This document shows, piece by piece, positions 24,180-34,414 of a stretch of DNA of 64,000 nt. This DNA comes from Pleurodeles waltl (Eukaryota; Chordata; Amphibia; Caudata; Salamandridae), in contig NC_090445.1 in assembly GCF_031143425.1 (NCBI RefSeq), positions 1,583,275,013-1,583,339,012 of the forward strand. The letters run 5' to 3'. Position 1 is the stretch's first letter; the number at the start of each line of letters is the position of its first letter. Below the pieces are notes generated by a model, which saw only the letters and a program-made list of their open reading frames with translations, was not told the origin of the DNA and did not search any database. The position numbers were made by a program, and so were the translations under genes.

Positions 24180-25560
24180 GGGAGATCGCAGGCTGTTTCC
24201 AAAAATTGTAATAAATAATGGTTTTAAACAAGGATGCCTGTTAACTCCCGTTTTATTTTCCCTATATATTTATGATTTTCCCATGGAGTTGAATGATTTC
24301 GGGGGGAGCCCTGAAACTAGGCCACCGCAACATAGCCTCATTGCGGTATGAGAATGACATTGTAATTTTGGACCTTTCCCCTAAAGGGCTACAGAAATGT
24401 GTGGATAATCTCCATAGATTTCCTGAAAGCCATTACTTGAAAATTAACATTAACAACGGCAAAGTAATGACTTTCAAAGCTAAGGGGAGTAGAAGGCCCA
24501 CAAAATGTAAATAGTTTTTAGGAAGACATGAGTTGGAAGGTGTTAAAACGTACCCTTGTTTGGTTAAAAAATGCTTTTTGACAGTCTATCAGTAAAGGAA
24601 AATAACTCACATCTCTCTCTCGTAAAGCGATGCACAAGCTAATGCACTCTTGTCACTTTTATAGGGCTCTAGGCCAAAGGTATTTTAATTTTAACTATTT
24701 AACAGCTGTGTACAGAGCTAAGGTTCCACCAACTTAGCTTTATTCTGTTGAAGTTATTAATGATAAATATTGGATCTTTCTATAGAAAATGGTTGTAAAA
24801 ATATTTCAGAAATTTTGTAAGTTAAGTATGCTTGCTCCGAAGGAAGCAATATGCCTTGAATTGGGTCTCTCAAGTACATATGTTTGGGGGTTGGTCGCTG
24901 TCTGCCGATGAGTTCATTGACTGTTGTTTAGCAAAAACAATGCCTTTAGAGGCCTACTCTGCAAAGAAACAGTAAGTCAGAGCTTGAAGGTTGGCACTTT
25001 GTATCAGAATTGTAATGAGGCACTTTTGCACTTTAGATTGAGTAGAGACAATTTTAAGGCACTGTCCCGCTTTGCACGTATTTCTTTTTTAAATATACTA
25101 TCAGGTCTAGTTCAGTGGAAGAGGATTTAACGCTGTGCAGGTTAAAAAGGAGGACGGAGGCTATAATTTTTACATGCTAAGGGATGCAGCTTCTACTCTA
25201 TTTAAAGTGGGATTTAAAGTTCAGCATCTGGCGATTCCTATTATTGTTTCATATGAATATCTTACTGTTAAAATCTGTTACTGGAGCTTGGAGTAGGATG
25301 GCTCTAGACTATAGACTGTATGAACTCTGCTGGGACCCCATTCGAACTCCAGCGCATCTTTTATATGTTTGCTCTTTACTAGATATTAATCACTGTCATC
25401 TGTTGAAACCCCTATTTTTGAATTATAAGTGCCTCTCGACAAAATAAGCACTGAAATTATTATTCAATCCAGTGAGTGAAATGCTGTGTTTTAAAAATTT
25501 TAAAGACTTTTTAGATATGCAGTGATTATGTATTTCATATATTTTGTAATGTGGATCTCA
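24180..25560 (+). mobile_element. Decayed LINE reverse transcriptase and 3' region
   Basis: The frame at about 24215-24285 reads GFKQGCLLTPVLFSLYIYD, the fingers/palm motif of LINE reverse transcriptases. After a break, SLRYENDIVILDLSPKGLQK places the YADD box as YEND at 24347-24358, so the catalytic aspartate pair is altered. Fragments of the C-terminal domain follow to about 25450 (PIRTPAHLLYVCSL). Many stops. It sits inside copy 1 of the composite repeat and is likely a later insertion. Possibly the same clade as the LINE at 17340. Confidence 0.75.
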
Positions 25561-25659
25561 TTGTAGATCTAAATCTTAATGGACATTTGTTATTTTTACA
25601 GAAGGTGCTGTGCAACAAGGCTGAACGTTTAAAAAAAAAATCCTATGACATGGGGTGCT

Positions 25660-25790
25660 ACAGCATCACAGAGTTTGACTTGTTTTTCTAATAGTTGTTG
25701 AGATCCATAGGTCACTAGTTGAAACCCCGAAGAGACCAACTGTGCTTTTCGACTTTTGGTGGTCGATAAATTGAGTACTATAGTTGGGCA
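25660..25790 (+). mobile_element. tRNA-derived SINE fragment
   Basis: GTCACTAGTTGAAACCCCG at about 25711-25729 resembles a tRNA B box with its following stem. The downstream part, GGTGGTCGATAAATTGAGTAC (25759-25779), matches a conserved SINE body motif I recall as GGTCGATAAAATGAGTACC. The A-box half is too decayed to assign. Not a functional tRNA gene. Confidence 0.5.
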
Positions 25791-26555
25791 AAAGGAGCTC
25801 AAATTTACGGTGCTTAGAATCTGAAGAAACTGTGGTGTTATACAGTATCTAATTCAATTCTTATGATGAAGGCCGAGTCAGACAGTCATATGCAGCACAG
25901 GAAACAACCCTTTTAAATTATGTTAAACCAGTTGCTTCCTGCAATCGTAAAAAGCCTATGACTTGAATGGGGAAGACGTTTATCATGATAGTTTTATTTA
26001 AACGTACAAATTAATCATAAATGCCTGTTTTATTATGGCCAGGACTTTAAGTGGAATGAAAAACACACATGTAAGAAGTACTATACAAAACAAGCTATTA
26101 TTAAAGAAATTAGTTTAGATACTGTAAACTGTAAGCAAAAACGGGGAAGGGGATAGGATACAGGCAAGCAGTGAGGATGGAGAAAGATTTGGTTTAGATA
26201 CTGTATACTACAAGCGAGGATGCTGAAGGGGTACGGGCAAGCAGTGACGATGGGGAGGAGTGAGGGGACTGGGCAGCAACACAGAGAAGCGGTGGGTGGA
26301 TGGAGAAAGAAGCCCCACACAAAAAGGAGGAACGGAAGGGTGGAAGAGGAAATAGTACCTCATGTTGAATCAATTTCTGCATGGGCCATGCTTCACAGAA
26401 AGGAAAGGAAATGACAATTGACATGCGCTGGCTAATTAGGTGGCAGCAAAGAAGAGTGACAGTGAAGCCAATGAGGGGTGGGATCCAAGCCCTTTATTGT
26501 AAGCAGAACCTCTTGCAAGCGAGAATGCATGCTCTGTGTGAGGCTCGACCTAGAA
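25791..26555. other. No gene; 79-bp duplication
   Basis: GTTTAGATACTGTA..CTG/ACAAGC recurs at 26113 and 26192, each followed by AGGCAAGCAGTGA.GATGG or its variant, a diverged tandem duplication of about 79 bases. The surrounding sequence is purine-rich. No credible frame. Confidence 0.5.
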
Positions 26556-26559
26556 AGGA

Positions 26560-26790
26560 AAGAAAAAGAGGGCCCTTTGACAGTAGACAATGCAACATTA
26601 AAGTGAGTGGTGCACAAACCCTGACACTAAAGCACACACAATTTTAGGCATATGTGATTAGGCAAAATGCTGTCACTGACAAGTCAGTAGAGCCAATGAC
26701 TAAAGTGGGCTGACCCACTGCCCATGTCAGATGCTGTTGTGGGTGAAAGCAGAATGTGAATGATGCGCAAACAAGTTAATGGCTGAGGAA
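26560..26790 (+). repeat. Composite repeat, block B, copy 1
   Basis: Shares an ordered set of motifs with 32740-32935: a purine-rich start, 'cacacaattttaggcatatgtg', 'aggcaaaatgctgtcac', 'agagccaatgac', 'gctgacccactgcc'. It immediately precedes block C in both places. Confidence 0.5.
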
Positions 26791-26959
26791 AGCTGACCCA
26801 AAATCCTTCTCTATATACACATGGCTTTTTTGATTACTGATAAGTTTTGCCACAAGATAACTACCAGACACACATACTTAAAATTATAAATATGTAACAA
26901 ATTATAGTTGTACAATGTTAATGACAAAACAATATACATACCCTTCTAAGTGGGCCTAA

Positions 26960-28090
26960 CAAAGATTCTCTCAGTGCAAATCTTCTGCTATGAGGTTTTG
27001 TCAAAGGAGTAACCAACAACAAAACCCTTGTCTTTAATGATAATCTGTGAGATTAAAGTAATAAAACCCGTGTGCCAGCTTTATCTTAGTATAATAACAA
27101 TCCACAGCAAACGGCCTACTGGCTTTAACACATGTTTTAAGATCTACTGGCTTTATTGCACCCTTTCATAATAAACAGATTAGGTATATGGCATCTGGCA
27201 ATTATTCCCCACTGAACTAATTAGACATATATACTTTATCATTGGCTTTTCTCCATAATCAATTCAGGCTTACTATATTGAGCATGAAGTTTCCTACAAG
27301 GCAACAGTCAAGCATACAGTTCTAAAAATAAAAATATTTACAAGTAACAATATTTGGCAAAAATATATGCAACTCCTGGTAAGAGGCAATGAGAAGAAAT
27401 ATCACATCTCAAATGTTCTACCCTAAGCATTTGTCAGAGGAGGTAACTAAAACCCTTTCCTGCTATGGTAATCTGTGATATTCCATGTGAAACAATTACA
27501 GATCTACAAGCTTCAATACAATTAATACTCCACACTTATAATCCTCTTGCTTTTAACATAAGCTTCTCACAATAAATAATGCATACTGTGTTTGTTATAG
27601 CTTTTTATAATAAACAGATAAGATCTATGACATCTAATTTAACATTTCCCTATGAACTAATTAGGCCTATACAATTTATTATTAGATTACCCCCATGAAA
27701 AAAACGTAGTCGTCTGTTTTGACCCTAAGCTTTTCTACAAAGAAACCATCAGTCATGCAATCACAAAATGTCAAATGTGTAGAAAATGAGAGGTGTCAAA
27801 AAATATGCAACCCCTCCTAAAAAATATTATCCATGTGAAAATCTTCTAGCCCTCTCTCCTAGCCCCGCGTTTGTCATGGTCGAAGACAACACAAAATCTC
27901 TCACTATAGTAATCTCAAAGACTCCGTGTACTCTGTACAGTAATGTATTGTCAGTCCACACTTAAAGGTCCTTTAACTTTAAGAAATGCTTTGCATAAAA
28001 ATAAGACAATGCCTGCTACCTTTGTTATACCCTTTCATTTAAATAGTGGAGTCTAAAATGTGGCTTTTCCCTTTGGTGGTAGCTCATAAA
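26960..28090 (+). repeat. Composite repeat, block C: ~435-bp tandem units
   Basis: Three diverged units. The landmark 'ggtaatctgtgagatt' preceded by 'aacaaaaccctt' recurs near 27009, 27442 and 27877 (spacing about 433-435). Each unit also carries 'aataaacagat' after a T-rich stretch (27170, 27607) and 'cctactggctttaacac'. Related units lie at 30290 and 33000-34080. The class is unknown; AATAAA in each unit might hint at LTRs or 3' ends. Confidence 0.6.
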
Positions 28091-28169
28091 CATATTGAAG
28101 AACTGAGAATGTGTGTTGACCACCGCAGCCTCAACAGGGGGACTCCCACCCTCTCCCCAAGATATGTGA

Positions 28170-30000
28170 AATGCTGAGTATGTTGGGGTTAACTAAAATT
28201 GATTTAAGTTTTGTGTGTCACCAGGTTGTGTTGGGACCCGATTCTCAACATTTTGTAGCCTTGGTCTCATTGACTAGATCATTTTAATACTGCTGAATGC
28301 ATTTCGGAATGGCCTTAGCAGTCTCTGTCTTTCAAAGGATTATATTTCTCTTACTCAGGGACATGAAGGACGTAGCATTCTTCCAGGATGATGTACTGGT
28401 TTATGCTAATAAACAAGAGTGACATGATCACATTTCAGAGCATATTTTAGAATGGAAAAATTTGAGTTCCTTAATAGAAAGGTGGCGTTCTTAGGTTATG
28501 TCATTTCAGCAAATGGGATGGAGCCACAATCGCGTTTAGTCAAGGCAGTGGTTGATGCTCTGTGATTTAGGGGCAAGGATGGTTTGAAGTCTTTTTGAGA
28601 CAATGCAAATTCAATGCAAGATTTATTCTTGAATGTGCACTCAGTATGAAGTGTTTTTCCAACATGCTGAAGAAAAATATTCAGTTTCTCTGGGACCAGC
28701 ATCGTCAAACCACATTTGAATGGATCAATGCACAAATGACAGATGCTCTAAAGCCCTTTGATCTAAACTCACTTTAGTGTGTTATATGGATGCAAGCAGG
28801 TTTCATGAGGGGAGTGGTGCTCAAAAGAATGGACAAGAGGAAGTGATTGTGAGTTTATCTTCTTAGGTATTCAAAGACAGCAAATTATACTATTCAGTGA
28901 TTAAGAAGGAACTGTTGGCATGTTGTTTATCCATGGAGAGATTTTGTAATTGTGTAGAGGGAGAAAAGTTTGGCTTTCAAACTGACTATAAACATTTAAT
29001 ATACCTTTTGAGTGGCGAGACTGTCCAAAATACAGCACACAGGATTGCTAGGTTGTCCACCAGTACTAGTTTCATTTATCATGTATCACTCATACCTGGG
29101 GGAAGAAATGAGAAACTTTATTTCCTTTAAAGTTTTCCCTTGGTGGAAGAGGATGATTTGGAAAATTGTATTGTTGCTGCAATGGGTATTGAGCAAGCAT
29201 GTGCACCCAATTAGCCAGAGTGTTATGATGCAATGTAGCAGGAAGGGACTTTGAAGCAGGTAATTGTCTGCATCACGAAGGGTGGCCCATCGAGGGAGAA
29301 TGATAGTTTGTCATGTAAAACAATGGAGTTCAATTTGTTGGTTCAGACATTGTGTCCTTGGAGCCTGCAGGTGTCAAGCATTTGAGGAACTCCCTATATC
29401 ATCCACAAAGGAAAGGCCAGGTGGAACGTGTGAATACATTGCTCATAGAGTGCAAGCTTATGATTGCAATGTTGATGAAGTTAGATCAGTGCTTTGATTC
29501 TACCTAACTCTTCCCATTTGGTTATTGAGGCATCTCAGTTTGAATTGTTCAAAGGAAGAGGCCTGTCCTCCAGGTTGTTCCCAGCTTGGGTGACCATTTG
29601 GTTAAAGCAAAACGTTTCTCTGTCTGAGTTAGATAGTATTATTAGGGGAAGCGTCAGGGGTTTCAGCTCAAACTAAAGCAAACCTTTGATGGGAAGAAAT
29701 GTGCCCAGCCTATCCTGTTTAGGGTAGGTGATTTAGTATGTATGAATAAACCGGGTGTTATCAAGAAGAGTGATGCAAAGCATGGTGAACCTGTGGTGAT
29801 CGACAAGGTTTGTGCAATGGTTATCATTGATGGAATTCTGAGGGGGTTGTTAAAGTGCCCTGTTTGGAGGATTTTTCTATCAGGTGGGGGAAATAAAGAA
29901 ATAGGAAGTCATCTGTGCACAGGAGCATGTCACACAAACGGAGAGTCTTTCAGATTTCATTGGCTTTCTTGTGTGATACCTTGTGTTCTCACCAGGGCTA
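28170..30000 (+). pseudogene. Ty3/gypsy pol remnant (RT, RNase H, integrase)
   Basis: Domains appear in the normal Ty3/gypsy order. Reverse transcriptase starts near 28190 (LTKIDLS, then HQVVLGPDSQHFVALVS and FGMALAVSVFQR); its active box reads FFQDDVLVYAN at about 28378-28410. RNase H follows (YYSVIKKELLACC, then TDYKHLIYLL at 28981). Integrase core remnants include NGVQFV and RNSLYHPQRKGQVERVN near 29377-29430, and a C-terminal part near 29740 (VCMNKPGVIKKSDAKHGEPVV). Frames are broken in many places; no LTRs or gag were identified. It separates units of the block C array, so it was probably inserted there. Confidence 0.85.
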
Positions 30001-30289
30001 CATATGCTATATTTCCATGATGTGTCACTTCTGCTTCTCCTGTCATACATAACATTACTGTTTTTTAGTGTTTTTGTTTGTGTTTTTGTGGATGTTATGT
30101 TGTGGTCTTTTCTAAAACTCTCCTGCTCCTTGGTATCACAGTGATGGGACAACTTTAGCTCCTGGGTGTTCTTTGGCACTATGTGGTGTGTGGGTGTTGT
30201 TTGGAAGCCTTAAATGTAAAGTGAGGAGTAGGAGCTGGCTGTGTTTCAGGGGTGGCCCGTTCATGGTGTAATCTTTAAATAATTTGAAG

Positions 30290-30560
30290 ACAGAATTCAC
30301 ATGCCTTATCTTCTGCTAAGAGTTAGTTATTGCAGTAATCAACACCAAAACTCCACTGTCATAGCCTATAAAGTTCTGCATAACAAACTACCTGTCAATG
30401 GGCTTAAAATAGAGTAAGACCAATCTAACCTTAAAGGAATATTGGCTTTAATATGGGTGTTTTCCTTATGAATAAGTCCGCCCCATGGTCTTTGTTGTAA
30501 CTTTTTCATAATAAACAGATCAGTCCTGTGATATCTGACCTAAATTTTCCCACTGAAAAA
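30290..30560 (+). repeat. Composite repeat, block C, detached unit
   Basis: Contains the same landmarks as the units at 26960-28090: 'aacaccaaaactccactgtcatagcc', 'ctgtcaatgggctt', 'aaaggaatattggctttaa' and 'ttcataataaacagatcag'. It lies directly after the gypsy remnant and looks like the continuation of the interrupted array. Confidence 0.55.
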
Positions 30561-30564
30561 TGAT

Positions 30565-31179
30565 GCTTCGCTCTGTTTGTGGTTGGGGGTGTCTGCTGAC
30601 ACTAGAAGGTCCCTGCTTCCATCTGTCTCCGTATAGGTCATGGAAGCCAGCTGCGTGTTATGGATTTAAGTGGGAAGGCCACCGATCTCCATACCATCAC
30701 CAATAACTAATGCATTCTGAGCTCTGTCTTGGCTTTTTTCCTTTGAATTAGTTAGAATGAAACACCTGTCATCATTTGACATGATTTGTAGGCTGAAAGC
30801 CACGGACTGAAAATTGTGTCTGTGAAGATGTGAAGTGAAATTGCCACCCGACAAGTCCCGATTTGAGAATGTCAACCTGCGACCAAAGCACATATCCCTT
30901 CACATTTGGCAGCATTTCTGTGATTCACGCCTATGATGCATGTAGCTTGTAAACATATTGCTCATCTTGATGTATGTAACTGGTTTCTTCTCAACATATG
31001 TTAATTATCTACATTAAATTGTGCTTTTTGAATGCATTTTTAACTTTGTATTCTAATGTTTTTAATCTTGCTGGACTTGTTTGGAACTTAATAAAATGAG
31101 GTAACTAAGGCGAACACCGCATCTCTAACTAATCACTAGTTTTCGCTTGAGGTAACTTAAACTCTTTATATCTTCGCAG
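30565..31179. other. Upstream of WDR31 exon; no promoter recognised
   Basis: AT-rich, with no CpG island. A LINE-like 3' end (ATTAAATTGTGC..., then AATAAAATGAGG near 31090) occurs just upstream of the WDR31 exon. Because the exon is preceded by a splice acceptor and not a promoter, the transcription start is probably further upstream in an untranslated exon I cannot identify. Confidence 0.35.
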
Positions 31180-31328
31180 CTCATATTCTGCATGACGTGT
31201 CTGGAAGAATCAACGTTGCGTAGCTGAGCACAGCATGTGATTCTAGGCCAGACCTTCACCTGGCAAGTGCCTTCTCTGAAGATGGGAAAGCTGCAGAGTA
31301 AAGTCAAACGCAACAGCTCTAAATACAG
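31180..31328 (+). CDS. WDR31: WDR31 exon with start codon (coding 31282-31328)
   Basis: The ATG at 31282 opens MGKLQSKVKRNSSKY, which matches the conserved N-terminus of vertebrate WDR31 (MGKLQSK followed by a basic stretch). The exon ends in AG at 31328, before GTAAAC, splitting an Arg codon AG|G (15 codons plus two bases). Upstream, a pyrimidine tract and TTCGCAG at 31173-31179 make a likely acceptor, so 31180-31281 would be 5' untranslated exon. That 5' boundary is inferred. WDR31 is a small WD40 beta-propeller protein that has been linked to ciliary trafficking. The start is chosen by family match and there is no upstream in-frame alternative within the exon. Confidence 0.85.
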
Positions 31329-34284
31329 GTAAACAAACTAACACATTAGCGGGAACCATCCCTAGTATGAGAGTACTTGTACACTGGGAAGGCTGGCACC
31401 AAATGTAAGTAGGGTGACCCCCTCCCTCTGGGTCATTACAGACACTGTGTCCAGCCTGGACCTTTTGTGTGATGATAATGCTTGCTGGGTATTACAGACT
31501 TGTTTTGTTTTCATTGAACTGATTACTAACATTCCTGAAATTAATTATTTGCAGTTAAAAAGTGAGTACTAGAAATAGCGCCTGTAGTGACATGGGATGA
31601 GGTGGTCACCCTAAATCTAGGCTGATCACAAAATGAAATACGTCCAGTATTAACACACATATCCCTATTCACTTCATAAAGTTATTTCTTTTTTGTGATT
31701 CACGAAAATTCCAGATCCTTACATGGAAATCTGTTTACAATGAACGTGGAAGGCAAATGTACAGTAACCTTATTAGTTTTTTCATCTGTATGGAAAACAT
31801 TTAGTAACAGACCGTCTTGTCTTGTCTTGTAGTGTACCAAATAGGGAGGTGTCTGGGTGTTTTTCACAGCCGTTTTGCACTTTCAGTCCAAATCTTAATA
31901 TCACTAGTTGTACTAGTGCAAAATAAATGCAAAAAATCATGGCAGCTTTTTCTGAATCCTAGCAAACTTGAAAAATTGTCGAGGTCACCATATTCTTTAA
32001 AATCAGGCATTGGCAATGCCAATAGATCTCTAATTGTATCTTCAGTCACTGGTGAATTTAGACACTCAATAAGCCATTATCCATGCACAGTATCCCTCCT
32101 TCTTACACTCCATTCATCCTTCAACTGACTCATTCTTGTGTTCATCCACTTACCCATATACAATAAAACATGAACACAGATTCAAAAGGCATCTGGAAAA
32201 AAAAAGTTAAAAAAAACATGCCACCACCTAAATGTGATGGCCACATGCTTACAGTAAATAATAAAATCATGCTTTACCACAACAGCCAACTTGCAATGGT
32301 ATTATACCTAGTCTATTGTTATTTTAAGTTCCAACTAAGCCGCCAGGTTTAGAAGCAGGTGTTGGCTATCTTGGAGAAACAAACAGTGATACGCTATGCA
32401 AGTACCATGGTCACTCAAACATTGCAGTGAGAGGTTATCTTCGAATAGTATTGTACCCAGTGCATCATTGTTGTACTGATTCCAGGTGGCTGCCACAATG
32501 CTTATGAATGTGGTAGACACCATTGAATGGTACAACAGCATTACTTTATAGACAAAACTATTCTAAGACTGGTGTCCAATTTAAAAACAGTGGCCATTCG
32601 ATATAGAGCGCTTCAAATGAATTGATCGGCAAGTGAGCTGCCCGGTAATTTTTTCTGGAAAAGTGTCAGGCTCTCTACGAAACACAGTAAAAAATAGAAG
32701 GAAAGAAGGAAAGAAATGAAAGGGTACTTATGAAAGTACAAAGTGGAAAATTAAAAGTCTGGTCATCTGCCACAGCACTAAACCACACACATTTCAGACG
32801 CATGTGCGAATGTGATCAAGCAAAATGCAATCACTCAAAGGGCAATAGGGCCAATGGTTAACGTAAGCTGACCAATTGCCACATACTCTATGCTGTCAAG
32901 GGCGAAAGAAGGATGTATATGACACCCAAACATTATATCTATGTATATATTTTATTAATTATTTTGTTTATAAAAGTTTTGAAGATGACTAACCCTGTCA
33001 GGGCATCCGCAAGAGGCTTAATTAAGATTACCACAGTGAAAACCTTCGACCCCCAATTTTTTTAGGACGGAGCAACCTACAACAAAATGTTTATCTGCTA
33101 TGGTAATCTGTGAGATTCCATGTAACAAAACACCTGCCTATAGACTTTAACACTCTTTAATAACAATTCACCCTTAAAGGCCTATTGGCTTTACAGTATG
33201 ATTTTAATAATAAATAAGTCAAGCCTATTGCCTTTAGCATACCTTTTCATATGAAGCAGATCAGGCCTTTAGATCTGACAAAATGTTTTCAATGAACCAT
33301 CTCACGTGTAGATTTTATCTTATCACAATAACCAACTTTAGCTTACCGTATTGTTCATAAGCTTTCCCACAGGATGAAGTTCAGGCATACATGTTTAAAT
33401 AGAATTACAAAAATGTACAACATTATAGTTGGAAATTAATATATCCATCATTGGAGGACTTTCCAGGGAGTGTTATAGGGCGCATCTTCTACTACAAGGG
33501 CTTTTCAGAGGGTGTCACTGCCATCAAAACCATTGCCCACCACTAGTGTTATCTGTGAAATTCTTAACGAAATATCTGTCTAGAGAATTTAACACTAACA
33601 ATCCATTCTTTAAGGCCTACTTCCTTATCATATTCTTCATCTAAGTAAATCAGGTATACTGCATTTGCCCGTACTTTTTATAATAAACAGATTATATCTT
33701 TAACCTTGGCTTGTCACCTAACCATCTCTAGCCTACTATACTGATAATAACCTTTACAACCATCAGGCATACAGGAATAACATTACAAACATGTATAAAA
33801 TAACACTTGCCAAATCAATATACAACCCCTCTTAGGAGGGTTGACAGGAGTCAAAAAAAGTGCAAACCTTCTACCCTAAAAGTTTGTCAAAGGAGGTAAG
33901 TAACACAGAAACCTTGCCTACCTTGGTAATCCATGAGATCCATCTAACCAAATGTCTGTCTATGTGCTTTAACACATTATTATACCAATCCACCTTCTTC
34001 ACAATAAATAAGTCAGGCCTACTGCCCCTGCAGTTGTTTTTCTTAATGAATCAGAGTGTGCTATTCTTCTTCTAGCGAGCATGAAAATGGATTTGTGGTC
34101 AACTAGAAGCTCGTTCCCCTCCATATCTCCATTTTTTCAATGTATATTTTGCAAATATTCCCTATAAGTTTGATATTTTTTGTGATGTGGTACTTTCTTA
34201 AGATGCAATCTGCTTTTTTAACTGTTGGCTAATAATGCTGAGAAAGTTACAAGGCTCGGTTTGATTCCCAATTCGATTTTCCAG
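31329..34284 (+). other. WDR31: WDR31 intron 1
   Basis: Begins GTAAAC and ends TTTTCCAG. Length 2956 bases. Bases 31329-31984 hold nothing recognised. From 31985 to 34080 it is filled by the second copy of the composite A-B-C repeat. No alternative exon is evident. Confidence 0.8.
31985..34080 (+). repeat. Composite repeat, copy 2 (blocks A, B, C)
   Basis: Block A at about 31985-32430, block B at 32740-32935 and block C at 33000-34080, in the same order and strand as copy 1 at 23400-28090/30560. Block C again has diverged units of about 390-440 bases, with landmarks 'gctatggtaatctgtgagatt' near 33098, 'gtgttatctgtgaaatt' near 33546 and 'cttggtaatccatgagatcc' near 33922, plus 'aataaacagat' at 33681. 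Copy 2 lacks the LINE and gypsy insertions. Confidence 0.5.
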
Positions 34285-34414
34285 GGCGGAGGGACATGTG
34301 GAAGTGAACTACTCTGGGCAGAACATCCAGCAGCACATCCCAGCTCACAATGATGCTGTCACCTCTGTGGCTGTCTTTAAATCAGATCTCTGTGTGTCAG
34401 GAGGGAAGGATAAG
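34285..34414 (+). CDS. WDR31: WDR31 coding exon 2
   Basis: 130 bases between TTTTCCAG and GTAAGA. It completes the split Arg codon and adds 43 codons, ending in phase 0. The peptide includes QQHIPAHNDAVTSVAVF and SDLCVSGGKDK. LCVSGGKDK is the strongly conserved start of the first WD blade in vertebrate WDR31, and the H..AVTSV pattern is the usual D-A strand of a WD40 repeat. No frameshift or stop. Confidence 0.93.

Noticed and set aside
25700..25730. Possible tRNA gene
   Set aside because: Only the B-box half is visible and it continues into a SINE body, so it is a decayed SINE and not a tRNA gene.
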